From NCBI GenBank assembly GCA_038025085.1, contig CM076149.1:31623501-31687500 (forward strand): a stretch of DNA of 64,000 nt, written 5' to 3'. Positions within the stretch are counted from its first letter, which is position 1, and each line of letters opens with the position of its first letter. The notes below the pieces were generated by a model, which was not told where the DNA came from, did not search any database, and worked only from the letters and a program-made list of their open reading frames with translations. The position numbers and the translations under genes are program-made. This DNA is from Tetragonia tetragonoides. Its lineage: Eukaryota; Streptophyta; Magnoliopsida; Caryophyllales; Aizoaceae. Positions 22,907 through 34,845 of this stretch are shown in pieces.

Positions 22907-23521
22907 CAAGAGCAAGTCTTGTGTAAGACCAAATCGCAAAACAAAAAGGGGTCAGTATTTAGAAATGTAGGGGTCACTTAGCTTATTATGAGCTATGAAC
23001 CTTGTTTCACTAAAAAGTGAACATTGTCACACCAAAAACTACAAACAAGTTTTTGTGATATACTAATAATCATTAAATTGTACGTACATGTAGATGTGGC
23101 ATGGTCTCAAGGTTGTGGTCCGAGAGGTTCTGCGTGCGGCGATGAACCAGGTACTGGCTGCTGTGAAGGATTGTCATGTGCATTCACTAAGGATTCTCGT
23201 GTGTGTTGTGAAGACTACTTTAGGGTTTTTGGAGCTGGTGTAGCCCTTAGTCAGTTCTATTGTGTGCTCTTCATGGGGAACTTTGATAGTCTTGTCATAT
23301 AATAATCTAATCCTTTTCTAAAGGATTATTGTCACATTTTTAATTATTCAACTTCAGTACTTGTATGTTCTCCTTAGGCAAATAAATCTGTATTATTTGT
23401 ACAAATATTAATATTTTTGTCATATATTTGTGCCTTATTGTTGCTTTTGGTTGTGGAACAAAAATAAATAAAATAAAAATAACAATAATAATAAAATAAA
23501 ACAGATATCTAAATTGCTTTA

Positions 23522-26500
23522 GAGTGTGTTTGGATACTCATATTTGATTTCAATTCCATGATTTCGATTCTGAAATTTGAAATTCTACAATTCCGATTCA
23601 ATTTAATTGTTTGGCAAAACAAAGAATTTCAATTCAAAGAATTTAGAATCCAAATTTCTTGTTTGAGAACCTTTAGAATTTCAATTCTACGATTTCTAAA
23701 TTCAAATTCACTGACTGAGGAGTAATGAAATTTTATTCTGAATTTACAGTTTACACAACAACAAAGCATGGAAGAGGAGATTACTCTTCTTAAACCAAAA
23801 ACCAAATCATCCATCAATTATCAAGAGACTTGAAAACATCAAAATCCATATCTTGTGTCAAATGAACAACAACAACCCAGTAAGTATCCCGCCTAGGGCG
23901 GGATCTGGGGAGGTTCAGATGTACGCAGACTTACCTAACTAGTCGCCTAGTAAAGAGATTGTTTTCGAAAGACCCACAAAAACTCTTTTTTTTTTCTCAA
24001 AAACATTTGCAAAACATTTTTTTTCTTTTTTTTTTCCTTTTTGGCAAGAGCGCATGCAATAAACAAGAAAATAAAGAATAAGCCAAAGGGTGAGAGGAAG
24101 AAATAATAACCAAACCAGAAAATAAGATTAGTAAAAGAATAGGATTAAACGAAGAGAACAACTACAAGTTAAAAAAATAAGATGCCGCAAGCTCTAGTTC
24201 TTAGGGAATGCACAAGTATAACCCATCGAGGATCCTGTACAGGAATTCTATTACGCCAAATTTTCCTATCTAAGGTCATCAAGTCCTTGGTAAGCTCTAA
24301 AAGGGTCAAATCCTGCCTGATTACCTCTCCCTAACTCTTTTTTGGGGCGCCCTCTTCTTCTGTTACAGTTCCTAAATATCATATTCTCTCACCTTCTCAC
24401 CGGGGTATCTTGATGTCTCCTCCTAACATGTCCAAACCACCTCAATCGTGTCTCTCGCATCTTGTTGTCAATGTCGGTCACTACCACCTTGTCTCTCATC
24501 ACTTCATTCCTAATTTTATCTCTTCTTGTAGAGTTGCATATCCAAAGAATTATCCTCATCTCAGTCATCCGCATCCTTTGCACATGTGCCTGCTTCACCG
24601 GCTAACACTCTGCCCCAAATAGCATAGTTGGCCTAACGAATGTACAATAGAGTTTACCTTTCAATTTAAGCGGAATTTCCCGTTAAAAAGAATGTACAAT
24701 CCAACCCGCTCTGATACGATGGGTCACGTCGTCATCAATCTCGCCGTTGTCCTGAATGGTTGACCCAAGATACTTGAAACGATCCTTCTTCGGTACAACT
24801 TCAGTACCAATCTTAATCTCTAAGTCTGAGGTAACCCTATCTCCCGTGAAGTTGCAGTCCAAGTACTCAGTCTTTATCCAACTCAACTTAAAGCCATTTG
24901 ACTCCAGTGTATCCTGCCAAAGTTCTAGTTTGACATTAACGCCTTCTCTTGTCTCGTCTATCAAAACAATGTCATCAACAAACAACATGCACCAAGGCAC
25001 ATCCTTCTGGATAGTCTTCGTGAGCTCGTCCATAAATGTTGCAAACACGATGATCCCTGATGTAACCCAATATTTATAGAAAATCAGTAACCCCTCCTGT
25101 ACTCCTGACCCTAGTCTTTACTCCTTTATACATATCCTTAATAACTCGAATGTAAGCGACTGAAACTCCCTTGGCTTCCAAGCACCTCCACATAACTTCC
25201 CTGGGTACTCGGTCATAAGCCTCCTCCAAATCAATGAAAACCATATGCAAGTCCCTTTGTCTATCTCTATAGTACTGCATAAAACGTCTAAGCAGATGAA
25301 CCGCTTCTGCTGTTGACCTCCCTGGCATGAATCCAAATTGGTTCTCTGATAAAAGAGTAATCTTCCTAAGTCTCTTCTCAATTACTCTCTCCCATAACTT
25401 CATGGTGTGACTGAGTAACTTAATACCTCTATAGTTGTTACAACTTTGAATATCTCCTTTGTTCTTGTATAGGGGAATCAAAGTGCTGAGCCGCCACTCC
25501 TCCGACATCCTTGCAGATTTGAGGATCGTGTTGAAAAGTCTAACTAACGAAGATAAACCTTCTTTTCCTAAACCCTTCCATACCCCTATGGTTATCTCAT
25601 CAGGTCCTACTGCCTTTCCACTCTTCATCTTCCTCAACCTCTTTGATTTCGTCCTTCGTAACACGACGACAAAAGCTGTAGTTACTTTGTTGCTCGGACG
25701 TGCTAAGATCTCCTAAAGAAATGTCGACATCCTCAACGTTGTTAAAAATCTTGATCATCGAAATACCTATGCCACCTTCTCTTAATATCCACTCCGTCCA
25801 CAAGAACTCGTCCCGCCTCATCCTTAATACAACGAACTTGATCCAGGTCTCTAGTCTTCCTCTTCCTAACTCTCGCCAACCTAAAGACCTCATTTTCTCC
25901 CTTCTTGGTTTCCAATCTTGTGTCAAATGAGCCCTAAATAATAATCATATATTTTTAGGGTTTATCTAATCAAATCAAACTGCATCTCATGAGGTTTGAT
26001 TCAACAAATCAGATTTCAATCTTTATGCCTTCGTCGCTCGTCATAGAATATCACGTCAAATTTGTGGCATTGATTGATTTTGGGGAAGAAAATGAAACTG
26101 AAGGACATGCATTAGTGATTCCATGGTGGCGTGACGAAGAAGCAGGCCAAGGAAATGGTGGAGAAAGTCCCAATAATGTTAAGGACAGGCATGATTTATT
26201 CAACTTGAGTACAGTGAACTTGAAGGATTGAGAGATAAAAGCTTCAGCTCTATCAATGGAGTTTCAATGGCGAGAATGACAATTATGAGTGGGTTGGCAA
26301 GAAATGGCGATGAAGCATCAACAAACATCCATGGCATAGATAAGAGAGAAAATGGTGGGAATGATAGGGAAGGAGGAAAGAGAGAGAGGAGAGAGTCTGG
26401 GAATAAAAAGGGGGGAGTCAGAGAGAGAAAGTTACATGATTCATTTATGGAATGATAAGAGAGAGACTCACCTTTGAGGTTGGGATGGGAATTTGAAATA

Positions 26501-26660
26501 AGGTGGGTTTTAGTGTGATTTTAAAATAGAGGTTTCATAGGCTTTTTAGAATTAAATGAGAAGTTAGCCCAAATTCGGATTTCAAATTATTAGTGCATCC
26601 AAACATTTGAATTGGGCCATTGAGGAATTTCAAATCAAATATGTATATCAAAACAGTCCA
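23522..26660. mobile_element. Harbinger/Tourist-like element carrying an RTE insertion
   Basis: Terminal inverted repeats of about 36 bp: the left begins GAGTGTGTTTGGATA, the right read backwards begins TGGACTGTTTTGATA, and both continue with CATATTTGATTT. The 3-bp duplication TTA flanks it (23519-23521 and 26661-26663), as in PIF/Harbinger elements. Removing the RTE LINE (23866-25915) and one duplication copy leaves about 1.07 kb. No transposase was recognised. Confidence 0.75.
23866..25915 (-). mobile_element. RTE-type LINE, 5'-truncated, with 15-bp TSD
   Basis: The minus strand encodes a reverse transcriptase. [12 protein letters not shown] and the [20 protein letters not shown] segment come first, then [30 protein letters not shown], the catalytic [10 protein letters not shown], and near the end RLRWFGHVRRR. 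It is broken by frameshifts near 25075 and 24690. The 3' end is a TTG repeat (GGGTTGTTGTTGTT), characteristic of plant RTE elements. The 15-bp direct repeat TCTTGTGTCAAATGA lies at 23851-23865 and 25916-25930. The endonuclease is missing, so this is a truncated, dead copy. Confidence 0.9.
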
Positions 26661-27291
26661 TTAAGATTTTTGAGATTTCGCCAATGCTTCAGAGGGTGAG
26701 ACACCTTTGACTCATAATCCTCGCACAGCATGTTCTGTGGAGCATGTCTAGTGAAAATCATATTGTTTTGAACACAAGAGTATTTGGGAGGCTGATAGTC
26801 GACAAATTGACTCTTGGGAGGTTGATAGTCGACAAATTGACTCTTAGAAGGTTGACTTCAAAGTATCATTAACCGGTAATAAATTGTGCACGAAGGGGGA
26901 GGGAGGGAGGGGGACTCAATAGCAGAACAATAATTCAACCACGTTTTCAGGATAGGCAACACAGAATAATAATCCAGCTACTAGGTCATGTAATCAGGGA
27001 CGATACATATTGTAAATCCTCATTGTCTCTTTAACATGAATGTGTTTTAGTCAAACACTGGTTAGGAGTTACATTCGAGAGAAAGATCCGAACTTTTCCT
27101 ATCATTCGATTCATATAGAAAAAGAAAAAAAAGCTAAAAAACTGAACCTTTCCTATATAAGGATTATCATATTAAAATAGTACTTTGACTTTTTTTTTTT
27201 GGAAAAATAGTAGTTTGACTTTAAAAGGGAATAAACAAATACGTGTCTCCATTATTCTTTCTCCCTAATAAAAAAAAAGTAAATCATATAT

Positions 27292-28266
27292 AAAATTCGA
27301 TAAAAATAATCCAAAGTTTGAGCGGTACAATAAAAATAATCCCAAATTGTAACCTCTACAAAAATAATTTCAAATTGTCAATTTTGTCGAAAAAATGGTC
27401 CGAGTAGTGACGCCGTCAAATTCCGTTAGTACTAATGCTCAATAAAAGTACTTATTGTTAATTATTATACGTTATTAATGTGAATTAATTCTTAATAACA
27501 CCAAAAATTAATATAATTTTTTGTTTGGATAATAATCCCCCGCTCCCCCTCAAATCTAACTTTTTTCTCTCTCCTCCTCTCATCTCAGCCACCACCCTCC
27601 CCCCATCTCAACCACCAGCCCACCATCACCATTACTAAAGTCCGACCACCACAACCACCACCAGACCCTCTTCTCACCAAAACCAGCTTTCTCTCTCCTC
27701 TCCTCTTTCACCACAACCACCAATAGACCCTCTTCCATCGCCCCGTCCCCAACCGCCATCCCCGACCCCATGACCACCCCCGACAGCCACCCAAGATCTG
27801 GTAACATCTCGGTGGTTCACCAATCACCCCACGTCCCCACCAATTGAATAACATAATGATAAATGCTGATCTGATTGTTGGCCTTTTGATTTCTTTTCCT
27901 TTGTTTTTGATTTGTTTTTGTGGGAGTGGCGGTGGCGGTGATTGTGAGGTGAGAACAAGAGACAGGGAGGGGAACGGGGTCGTGGTGGTTATGGAGGGAG
28001 GGGTTGGGATGAGGAGAGAGATGGGTCGTTGTGGTGGAAGGGTAAGGTGCGTCAGTAGTGGGTTGATGGAAGAGATAGGTAAGATTTTTAATTTTTTTTA
28101 AACAACTTCATTAGCTAATTAACGCTAATGTGTGAAGGAGTTTAATAGTGTTATGGGCGGGACTATTTTTGTGATAAAATTGAACTTGAGATTATTTTTG
28201 TAGAGGTTATAACTTGAGATTATTTTTTGGACGGCTTAAACTTGGGATTACTTTTATCAAATTTTT
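27292..28266. mobile_element. MULE-like element with ~105-bp inverted repeats
   Basis: The left arm from 27292 (TTCGATAAAAATAATCC...) matches the right arm ending at 28266 read backwards (TTTGATAAAAGTAATCCC...) for roughly 100 bp, including AACCTCTACAAAAATAAT in both. The interior is CCACC-rich on the left and GGTGG-rich on the right. No transposase. No clear target duplication. Confidence 0.7.
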
Positions 28267-29600
28267 CTATGGCTGGGTTGTGGCTCTCTTAGGTCCCTGC
28301 TATCTGGACCTTTGCTTGAACATGATTGTAAACTCACTGTGAGTGATTGCCTGGTTAATTTGCATTGGAATCTCAACTGCATTAAATATGACCTGCCTGA
28401 GTCCATTAGGGTTGCTATAGAAACGTTACCCTTACCTTCAACTGTCTGCTGTTTGATTTTCTTGTTTGCCTCCTTGCTGAAAATGAGAAATTTAATTCTG
28501 GGCTTGCTTATGATCTCCTGTGTGATAAAGGGCATGATGAGACTGATCTCTCTTGGATTTGGAGTGTGAACACTCTACCAAAAATCAAATATTTCTTGTG
28601 GATATCCTGCTATGATAGGCATGCACAGAATGTTTCACTAGCAATTAGGGGTATGCTACCAGATTCTACCTGCACTATTTGTAACCTTGGGATTGAAAAT
28701 ACTTTGCATATTCTAAGAGATTGTCCGAACACTAGTTTGATGTGGAAAACTTTTGAACTCACTGATACCTTTTTAATGAAAATCTAAAGGTTTGGCTCCA
28801 CTCCAATCTAACCTCAAAAAGAACCTTCAACTCTCTGCCTTGGCCTACCCTATTCTCTTTTATTATCTGGAACTGTTGGAAAAAAAGAAATGACTTCATA
28901 TTCAAAAATACTTGTTTACCTGCTGACATTTGGCTAAAGAACACCAAAGCCAAAGCTTGGGAAAACTGGCCGGCCTTTCATCAAAGAACCCAGGAAACCA
29001 AAGGAGAAGGTTTTAATCTCGTGGGAGCCACCTCCCTTAGGATGGCTAAAGCTGAATACTGATGCTAGTTTTGATAAGGCAAACTCTCTAGCAACAATTG
29101 CAGGCATCTTTCGTGACAGTGCAGGGAACTGGAAGTATGGATTTTGCATGAAGCTCAGGGCTGTTGATGTCCTTACAGCAGAGCTGTTGGCTATTAGAGA
29201 TGCTCTAAAAATCATCACAGAGAAGCAATGGGACAGTATAATGATCTGCTCTGACTCTAGTAGAGCTGTTCAATTGTTGGCCAAGAAGGAAACTAACAGA
29301 AATCACCTTTCCAACATCCTTTTGGAGTGCAGGGAACAGATTTTGCGCTTGGAGCGGAAGACGATCCTCCATGTATTTAGAGAGGAAAACAGACTAGCGG
29401 ATGCTTTGGCGAAAGATGCAATGAAGATCATTACTGACTGTAACATATTGCATACTTTTGATTTAGTTCCTTCTAGTTGTAGAGATTTATTCCATCTAGA
29501 CTGTAAGGGATTTACCACCCCAGATTTGTTCCAACGTAGTTTAATTAAATCAGCTCATTTTCAGCAAAAAAAAAAAAAAAAACCAAAAAAAAAAAAAAAA
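28267..29600 (+). pseudogene. L1-type LINE 3' part: zinc-binding domain and RNase H
   Basis: Plus-strand frames read KYDLPESIRVAIETLPLP, then WSVNTLPKIKYFLWISCYDR with a CTICNLGIENTLHILRDCP zinc-binding segment. An RNase H domain follows (29000-29500: LNTDASFDKA, then AELLAIRDALKII, ICSDSSRAVQLL and FREENRLADALAKDA), carrying the acidic catalytic positions. It ends in CAGC plus A-runs at 29566-29600. 5'-truncated, with frameshifts between the pieces. The MULE-like element abuts its 5' side. Confidence 0.85.
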
Positions 29601-29832
29601 CAAAATTGATGTTTATAATTCCGAAACATTGACGTTTTAGTTAAAAAATGTTAATGTTTTATGAAACAAAATTGACGACCCCTACTATTTGCTAAATGAT
29701 CCATATAAGCAAAATATACAATTTTGTTTGTTTTATTAGTAGAAGCCACACACGATCGATTCATCAATTACTTCATCCATTCTACAATAATTATTTTGTC
29801 GTTTGTTTTTTCACAATCTCCAATATACAATG

Positions 29833-30096
29833 TACTCTCTCCGTTCCTCTTTAAATTTTTTACTTGTTTTTTCACGATCTTTAATGTTGCACTTTAACCA
29901 TTAATATCTCTAAAAATAGACAAGTAAAATACGTAAAAAATTGATTTTATGAGAATACATTTCAAAAGGAATCTAATGCATATAACTTCAAATTACAATT
30001 CACAAAGATTTATTTATATATTTACGGTTAAAGTTTACAAATTTTTGCCTCAAAAAAAAATAAATGAGTAGTTTAAAGAGGAACAGAAGGAGTAGT
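29833..30096. mobile_element. Stowaway-like MITE in duplication copy A
   Basis: The left end CTCTCTCCGTTCCTCTTTAAA pairs with the right end TTTAAAGAGGAACAGAAGGAG, with TA on both sides. The CTCCNTCCGTTCC terminus is typical of Stowaway (Tc1/mariner) MITEs. The copy-B version is at 31244-31507. Confidence 0.8.
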
Positions 30097-31243
30097 AAAG
30101 ATATAAATATAAATATTATAAAAAAAAAATGATTTTCGAAAAGCACCGTTGAAATAAAAATCTAGTAATAATGTTTTTACATTTTAAGTTTTTATATTTT
30201 TTCACATATTACTTAAAACTTTAACCCAGAAAAAACAAATGACAACGTACTTGTTCCTAACAGATAGCCGCTATTAGCCAATGACGAACAGAGTGATACA
30301 ATTATTGCTTTTTTTACTACCAAGGTTGCTATCAGTCAAGGAAGATCGAGTTTCATTACTCTCAATAATGACAACGCAAATAACTCTTTGAGAGAAATAT
30401 CGTTACTTCCTAGCTGATAATTTAACGTTACTACTCACTCTAAATAACCTCTAAAGAAAAGTTTTCCTCTACCTAATTAGTAATGTAAATCCATATTTAG
30501 AGTTAGGCCTGTTAGGCGAATATCAAAACATGCATGCATTAAGCCGTTTTTTGTTAGCAAGAAGATTCAACTTAGTAAAGTAAATGTTCCAGGACACATG
30601 TGTCATACAGCCAATGATTTGGACTTCTAATTCCAATTGTGCTTTCTCGTACAACATTACGGAATAGGAGATTGGAATTTTGAGGAGAGACAATAAGCTT
30701 TATTAGAGTAGAGAGATGAGATTTGGAAATTGAGAGACTTAAAAGCACTCCCAATTTCTAATCGTCTAAAACGATGGCTGTAATATCACAAATTTTTATA
30801 TGAGACCGTCCCAAAGTGACGACAACATAAACAAACCTGACGTTATATTGTTGATGTCGAATTTAGTTATAGAGGTGGCCTCATATAAAACCTATCGCGG
30901 TAATATTAAGATGGTATTTATTTGTTCTAAGTTTTGTGTATCTTCTACTTTACATTTTATATTAAATCAGCTCATTTTCAGCACAAAAAAACAAAAAACA
31001 AAATTAATGTTTGTAATTCCGAAACATTGACGTTTTAGTTAAAAAATGTTGATGTTTTATGAAACAAAATTGACGACCCCTACTATTTGCTAAATGATCC
31101 ATATAAGCAAAATATACAATTTTGTTTGTTTTATTAGTAGAAGCCACACACGATCGATTCATCAATTACTTCATCCATTCTACAATAATTATTCTTTCGT
31201 TTGTTTTTTCACAATCTCCAATATACAACTGTGACTGTAAATA

Positions 31244-31507
31244 GTACTCTCTCCGTTTCTCTTTAAACTTTCTACTTGCTTTTTCACGATCTTTAATGTT
31301 GCACTTTAACCATTAATATCTCTAAAAACAGACAAGTAAAATACGTAAAAAATTGATTTTATGAGAATACATTTCAAAAGGAATCTAATGCATATAACTT
31401 CAAATTACAATTCACAAAGATTTATTTATACATTTACGGTTAAAGTTTACAAATTTTTGCCTCAAAAAAAGCAAATGAGTAGTTTAAAGGGGAACAGAGG
31501 GAGTAGT
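31244..31507. mobile_element. Stowaway-like MITE in duplication copy B
   Basis: Same element as at 29833-30096, duplicated with its surroundings. The ends are CTCTCTCCGTTTCTCTTTAAA and TTTAAAGGGGAACAGAGGGAG, flanked by TA. Confidence 0.8.
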
Positions 31508-33119
31508 AAAGATATAAATATAAATATTATAAAAAAATGATTTTCAAAAAGCACCGTTGAAATAAAAATCTAGTAATGATGTTTTTACATTTTAAGTTTT
31601 TATATTTTTTCACATATTACTTAAAACTTTAACCCATAAAAAACAAATGACAACGTACTTGTTCCTAACAGATAGCCGCTATTAGCCAATGACGAACAGA
31701 GTGATACAATTATTGCTTTTTTTTTTGACTATCAAGGTTGCTATCAGCCAAGGAAGATCGAGTCTCATTACTCTCAATAATAACAACGCAAATAACTCTT
31801 TAAGAGAAATGTCGTTGCTTCCTAGCTGATGATTTGACGTTACTACTCACTCTAAATAATCTCTAAAGAAAATTTTCTTCTACCTAATTAGTAATGTAAA
31901 TCCATATTTAGAGTTAGGCCTGTTAGGCGAATATCAAAACATGCATGCATTAATCCGTTTTTTGTTAGCAAGAAGATTCAACTTAGTAAAGTAAATGTTC
32001 CAGGACACATGTGTCATACAGCCAATGATTTGGACTTCTAATTCCCAATGTGCTTTCTCGTACAACATTCCGGAATAGGAGATTGGAATTTTGAGGAGAG
32101 ACATTAAGCTTTATTAGAGTAGAGAGATGAGATTTGGAAATTGAGAGACTTAAAAGCACTCCCAATTTCTAATCGTCTAAAACGATGGTTGTAGTATCAC
32201 AAATTTTTATATGAGACCGCCTCAAAGTGACGGCAATTTAAACAAATCTGACGTTATATTGTTAATATCGAATTTAGTTATAGAGGTGGCCTCATATAAA
32301 ACCTGTCGCGGTAATATTAAAATGGTATTTATTTGTTCTAAGTTGTGTCTTGTGTGTATCTTCTACTTTACATTTTATATTATATCCCTCACAAACTCCC
32401 CCTCTTATGTCGCCTCCTCCCCCATTAGCTAGGACGCCTAAAAATAGAAGCTCAATTTTAATGATTTTGTTTTTTGACCTCCTACGCCTATGGGGCTCTA
32501 TCGGATATTTTAAGCTACATAGAAGGCTAGAAGGTGAAAAGGGGATGAGAAGGCGAAAGGGTGGTTTGTGAGAAAATATCGGGAACAAAAAAAAGTAATA
32601 GCCACTTACAATCTATATAGGTCAAACAATAAGTAACACAGGAAATCAAGTGGGCATTGACAAGCTACTATCATCACTGTGAGGTTGGGGCACCCTTTAG
32701 GCGAGGAAAAAGGCAAGGAGAAAAGTCGGGGAAATGCTACTAATTGTCCTTGTCTGATAGGCTATAGCGAGCAAGTACGTTGTCTGTTATTATTTGGAAC
32801 TTTCTTGGCTGATAACAACCTTGATAGTCACTATCAGCCAAGGACGATTGAGTCTCATTACCCTCAATGTGGGTGACTTCCATGCTTTTTAGAAAAAGTA
32901 TAAGGGGTACTACTTCCTCCATTTGCTTGGAGCCAAATCAAACCTTCTTTAAATTATAGACTTAATTTGGATAACCACCAAAATTGAGATTACATTTTGA
33001 AAGATTTTTTTTGTTTAATTATTGGAGATAGGATAAACTTTCTTTACCTTAATTTTTTTGATTTATTGAATTATCTTGGAAGTATATACTAATAATCATT
33101 ATTTAAATGTGCCTACATG

Positions 33120-33262
33120 TAGATCTGCCATTGTCTCAAGGTTGTGGTCTGAGAGGTTCTGGGTGCGGTGATGAATCGGGTACTGGCTGCTGTGAAGGAT
33201 TGTCATCCCGTGTGTGCTATCAAGAATACTTATGGGGTTCATGGGAGTGGTGTCGCCCTTAG
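33120..33262 (+). pseudogene. Second knottin exon copy, damaged
   Basis: After the same CATGTAG acceptor as the first gene, the frame reads PLSQGCGLRGSGCG, then TGCCEGLSSRVC, and ends at TAG (33260-33262). An in-frame deletion of about seven codons removes the fifth cysteine of the pattern. The signal-peptide exon was not found upstream, where the block is replaced by transposons. Best read as a pseudogene. Confidence 0.75.
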
Positions 33263-33450
33263 TTCTATTGTGCTCTAGCTTCATGGGAAACAATTGAATG
33301 TCTTGTGTACTTGGGTGCTTTTAAGAGTCATGGATGTCATATAATAATCGAATCCTTTCTGTAAGGATTATTGTCATTTTTAATTATTCTTGTAGTGGTA
33401 TCAACTTCAGTACTTGTATGTTTTCCTCACGCAAATGATGTTTTATTGTT

Positions 33451-34197
33451 TTTGATAATTATGTTGAAGAATCTTTGACGTTTATAACAATGAATTTACA
33501 GTTTTAGAGTAATGAATTCGCATGTGTATAAAACAGAATTTGTAGTTTTTGATATGAAAAACCCTCAGCCACTACTCTTTAAGTGTGCACTAGATAAATC
33601 CTGAGTGTATGCAATAGTCTCTAAACCACACACATCACACAAGTCAACAAGATAAATCTTGTAGACAGGCTCAACAAAGAGGCCTAGTAAAAATCGAACT
33701 CATGACCTTTGTCATGAAATTCAACCCCACGACCAACTGCACTACCCCTTTCACAGCAAACAGAATTTGTAGCTACAACGTACTTGTATACATATAATAT
33801 ACCATATATAATTATTTTTCTATCATATTTCCCTTTTCTCCGTTGGTAGTTGACAAGTTGTATCAATTTTCTTTTCTCTGAAAGTCCCAAAAACATAGGG
33901 TAAGAGTAGAAAATTTTCGTAATACACAAGTACAAAAGCAGAATAAGTCCATCAGTTCAGGAGAACTTGGCATTTCAAAAAAATGACAGCCTCTTCCGGG
34001 AAAAAAATCTACTGAACCGTCAAAATGATGTATACACAAGATGGACAAAAGAAAACAAATATATACCTGCGTAACTGTGCAGACAAATGGCCACTGTTTT
34101 ATTTCCAAGAAATTTCCTTAATAACACAAGTGCTTCTATTGCCTATGACCAGAAACCTTAAGTTACAAATCTACATGGCTTTTCGACATTATATTTC
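33451..34197. repeat. Intergenic stretch with a tRNA-like SINE head
   Basis: On the minus strand at about 33755-33685, TAGTGCAGTTGGTCGTGGGG (A-box-like) and ATGAGTTCGATTTTTAC (B-box-like) suggest a SINE head. Nothing else was recognised. Confidence 0.4.
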
Positions 34198-34640
34198 CTA
34201 AATCCCCTCCCTCCTCTTCCGAAATTTCCATTTTCCTCGCAACGGCTCGCTGTAAGAGAGAGGTCGTTCAATAACGTAATCAGGCTCCATAGTAAGAGTA
34301 GCAATATCCACAAAAGCTCGCATTGTCAATTATAAGAGCTTCAAAAATTGCAACATTTCCAACCATGAAAATGCCGATCACGAACTCCTCAGATGTTCAG
34401 AGAACGCTGCTAAATTTTTTTTCTTTTTAGGTAATAAAACGCTGCTAATTCAGCAACAATACCTTTCTCCAATTTACAATGAAGCAAGCGACATACCCCA
34501 ACAATATCAGCAGCCCGTGAAGATATTATCCACGGTCTTACAGCTAACCAAGTTACATCCACAGGCCACAATGTCATAACCTGCAGGTAAGACTGATACT
34601 TCAGAGAAAAGTTAAACAAAAGCATTTTCACCACTTGTGA
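34198..34640 (-). other. Exon-like open stretches downstream of the WD40 gene
   Basis: Minus-strand frames without recognisable domains. One follows a CCTGCAG acceptor at about 34582 (VMTLWPVDVTWLAVRPWI) and another ends at about 34198 (MEPDYVIERPLSYSEPLRGK). They could be 3' UTR of the WD40 gene, alternative 3' exons or pieces of a decayed gene. Confidence 0.25.
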
Positions 34641-34845
34641 CAAATGAATTCCCTACGAATAAGACCTTTTCTATCTAATTACTGACAGAATGCTAGAGAG
34701 TCACTCTGAATGACAGGATCATTTGCACAGGCTGAAGTAGAACAACTAATTTGAGAATAACAAACTATCCACCACGCACAATGAAGTTCAGCCAAGTGCT
34801 AGGGAATCAAAATTCTGCAAAACACACCTCAATAATTTACACGAG

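Larger units (their letters stand above)
22107..23302 (+). pseudogene. Knottin-type cysteine-rich secreted peptide gene, start frame disturbed
   Basis: There are two exons. Exon 1 (22107-22178) encodes a hydrophobic signal peptide and ends in one overhanging G before GTTAGA. Exon 2 (23094-23302) follows CATGTAG, completes the split codon to Asp and ends in TAA. The mature part has Cys spacing C-x6-C-x7-CC-x4-C-x8-CC starting at SQGCGPRGSACG. This resembles the six-Cys knottin pattern of Mirabilis and Phytolacca antimicrobial peptides and the Amaranthus amylase inhibitor, with one extra Cys and a longer tail. Such peptides are secreted for defence. The first ATG frame stops after 12 codons. 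A threefold CTTGG tract (22115-22130) has shifted the frame relative to the hydrophobic segment. An internal ATG at 22145 keeps the frame and could give a short signal peptide, so the gene may be weak rather than dead. The intron holds a long (AT)n tract. AATAAA lies near 23380. Confidence 0.7.
29544..32378. repeat. Tandem duplication, two units of ~1417 bp
   Basis: Copy A is 29544-30960 and copy B is 30961-32378. Both begin ATTAAATCAGCTCATTTTCA, which is the last coding stretch of the L1 LINE, and both end TTCTACTTTACATTTTAT. Copies differ by scattered substitutions and by the length of the A-rich tail. Each holds a Stowaway-like MITE and a minus-strand 60-codon frame of no recognised function. 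Confidence 0.92.
21400..33450 (+). repeat. Segmental duplication containing the knottin gene
   Basis: Sequence at about 21430-21870 recurs at 26980-27285 (for example GTTAGGAGTTACATTCGA and CTCCATTATTCTTTCTCC). Sequence at about 22610-23440 recurs at 32905-33450, including the cysteine-rich exon and CTTCAGTACTTGTATGTT. The second copy has been opened by the MULE-like element, an L1 LINE and a 1.4-kb tandem duplication between 27290 and 32850. Confidence 0.8.

Noticed and set aside
29833..31507. Stowaway copies in the tandem units as independent insertions
   Set aside because: They occupy the same position in both units and share flanks, so they were duplicated with the unit.
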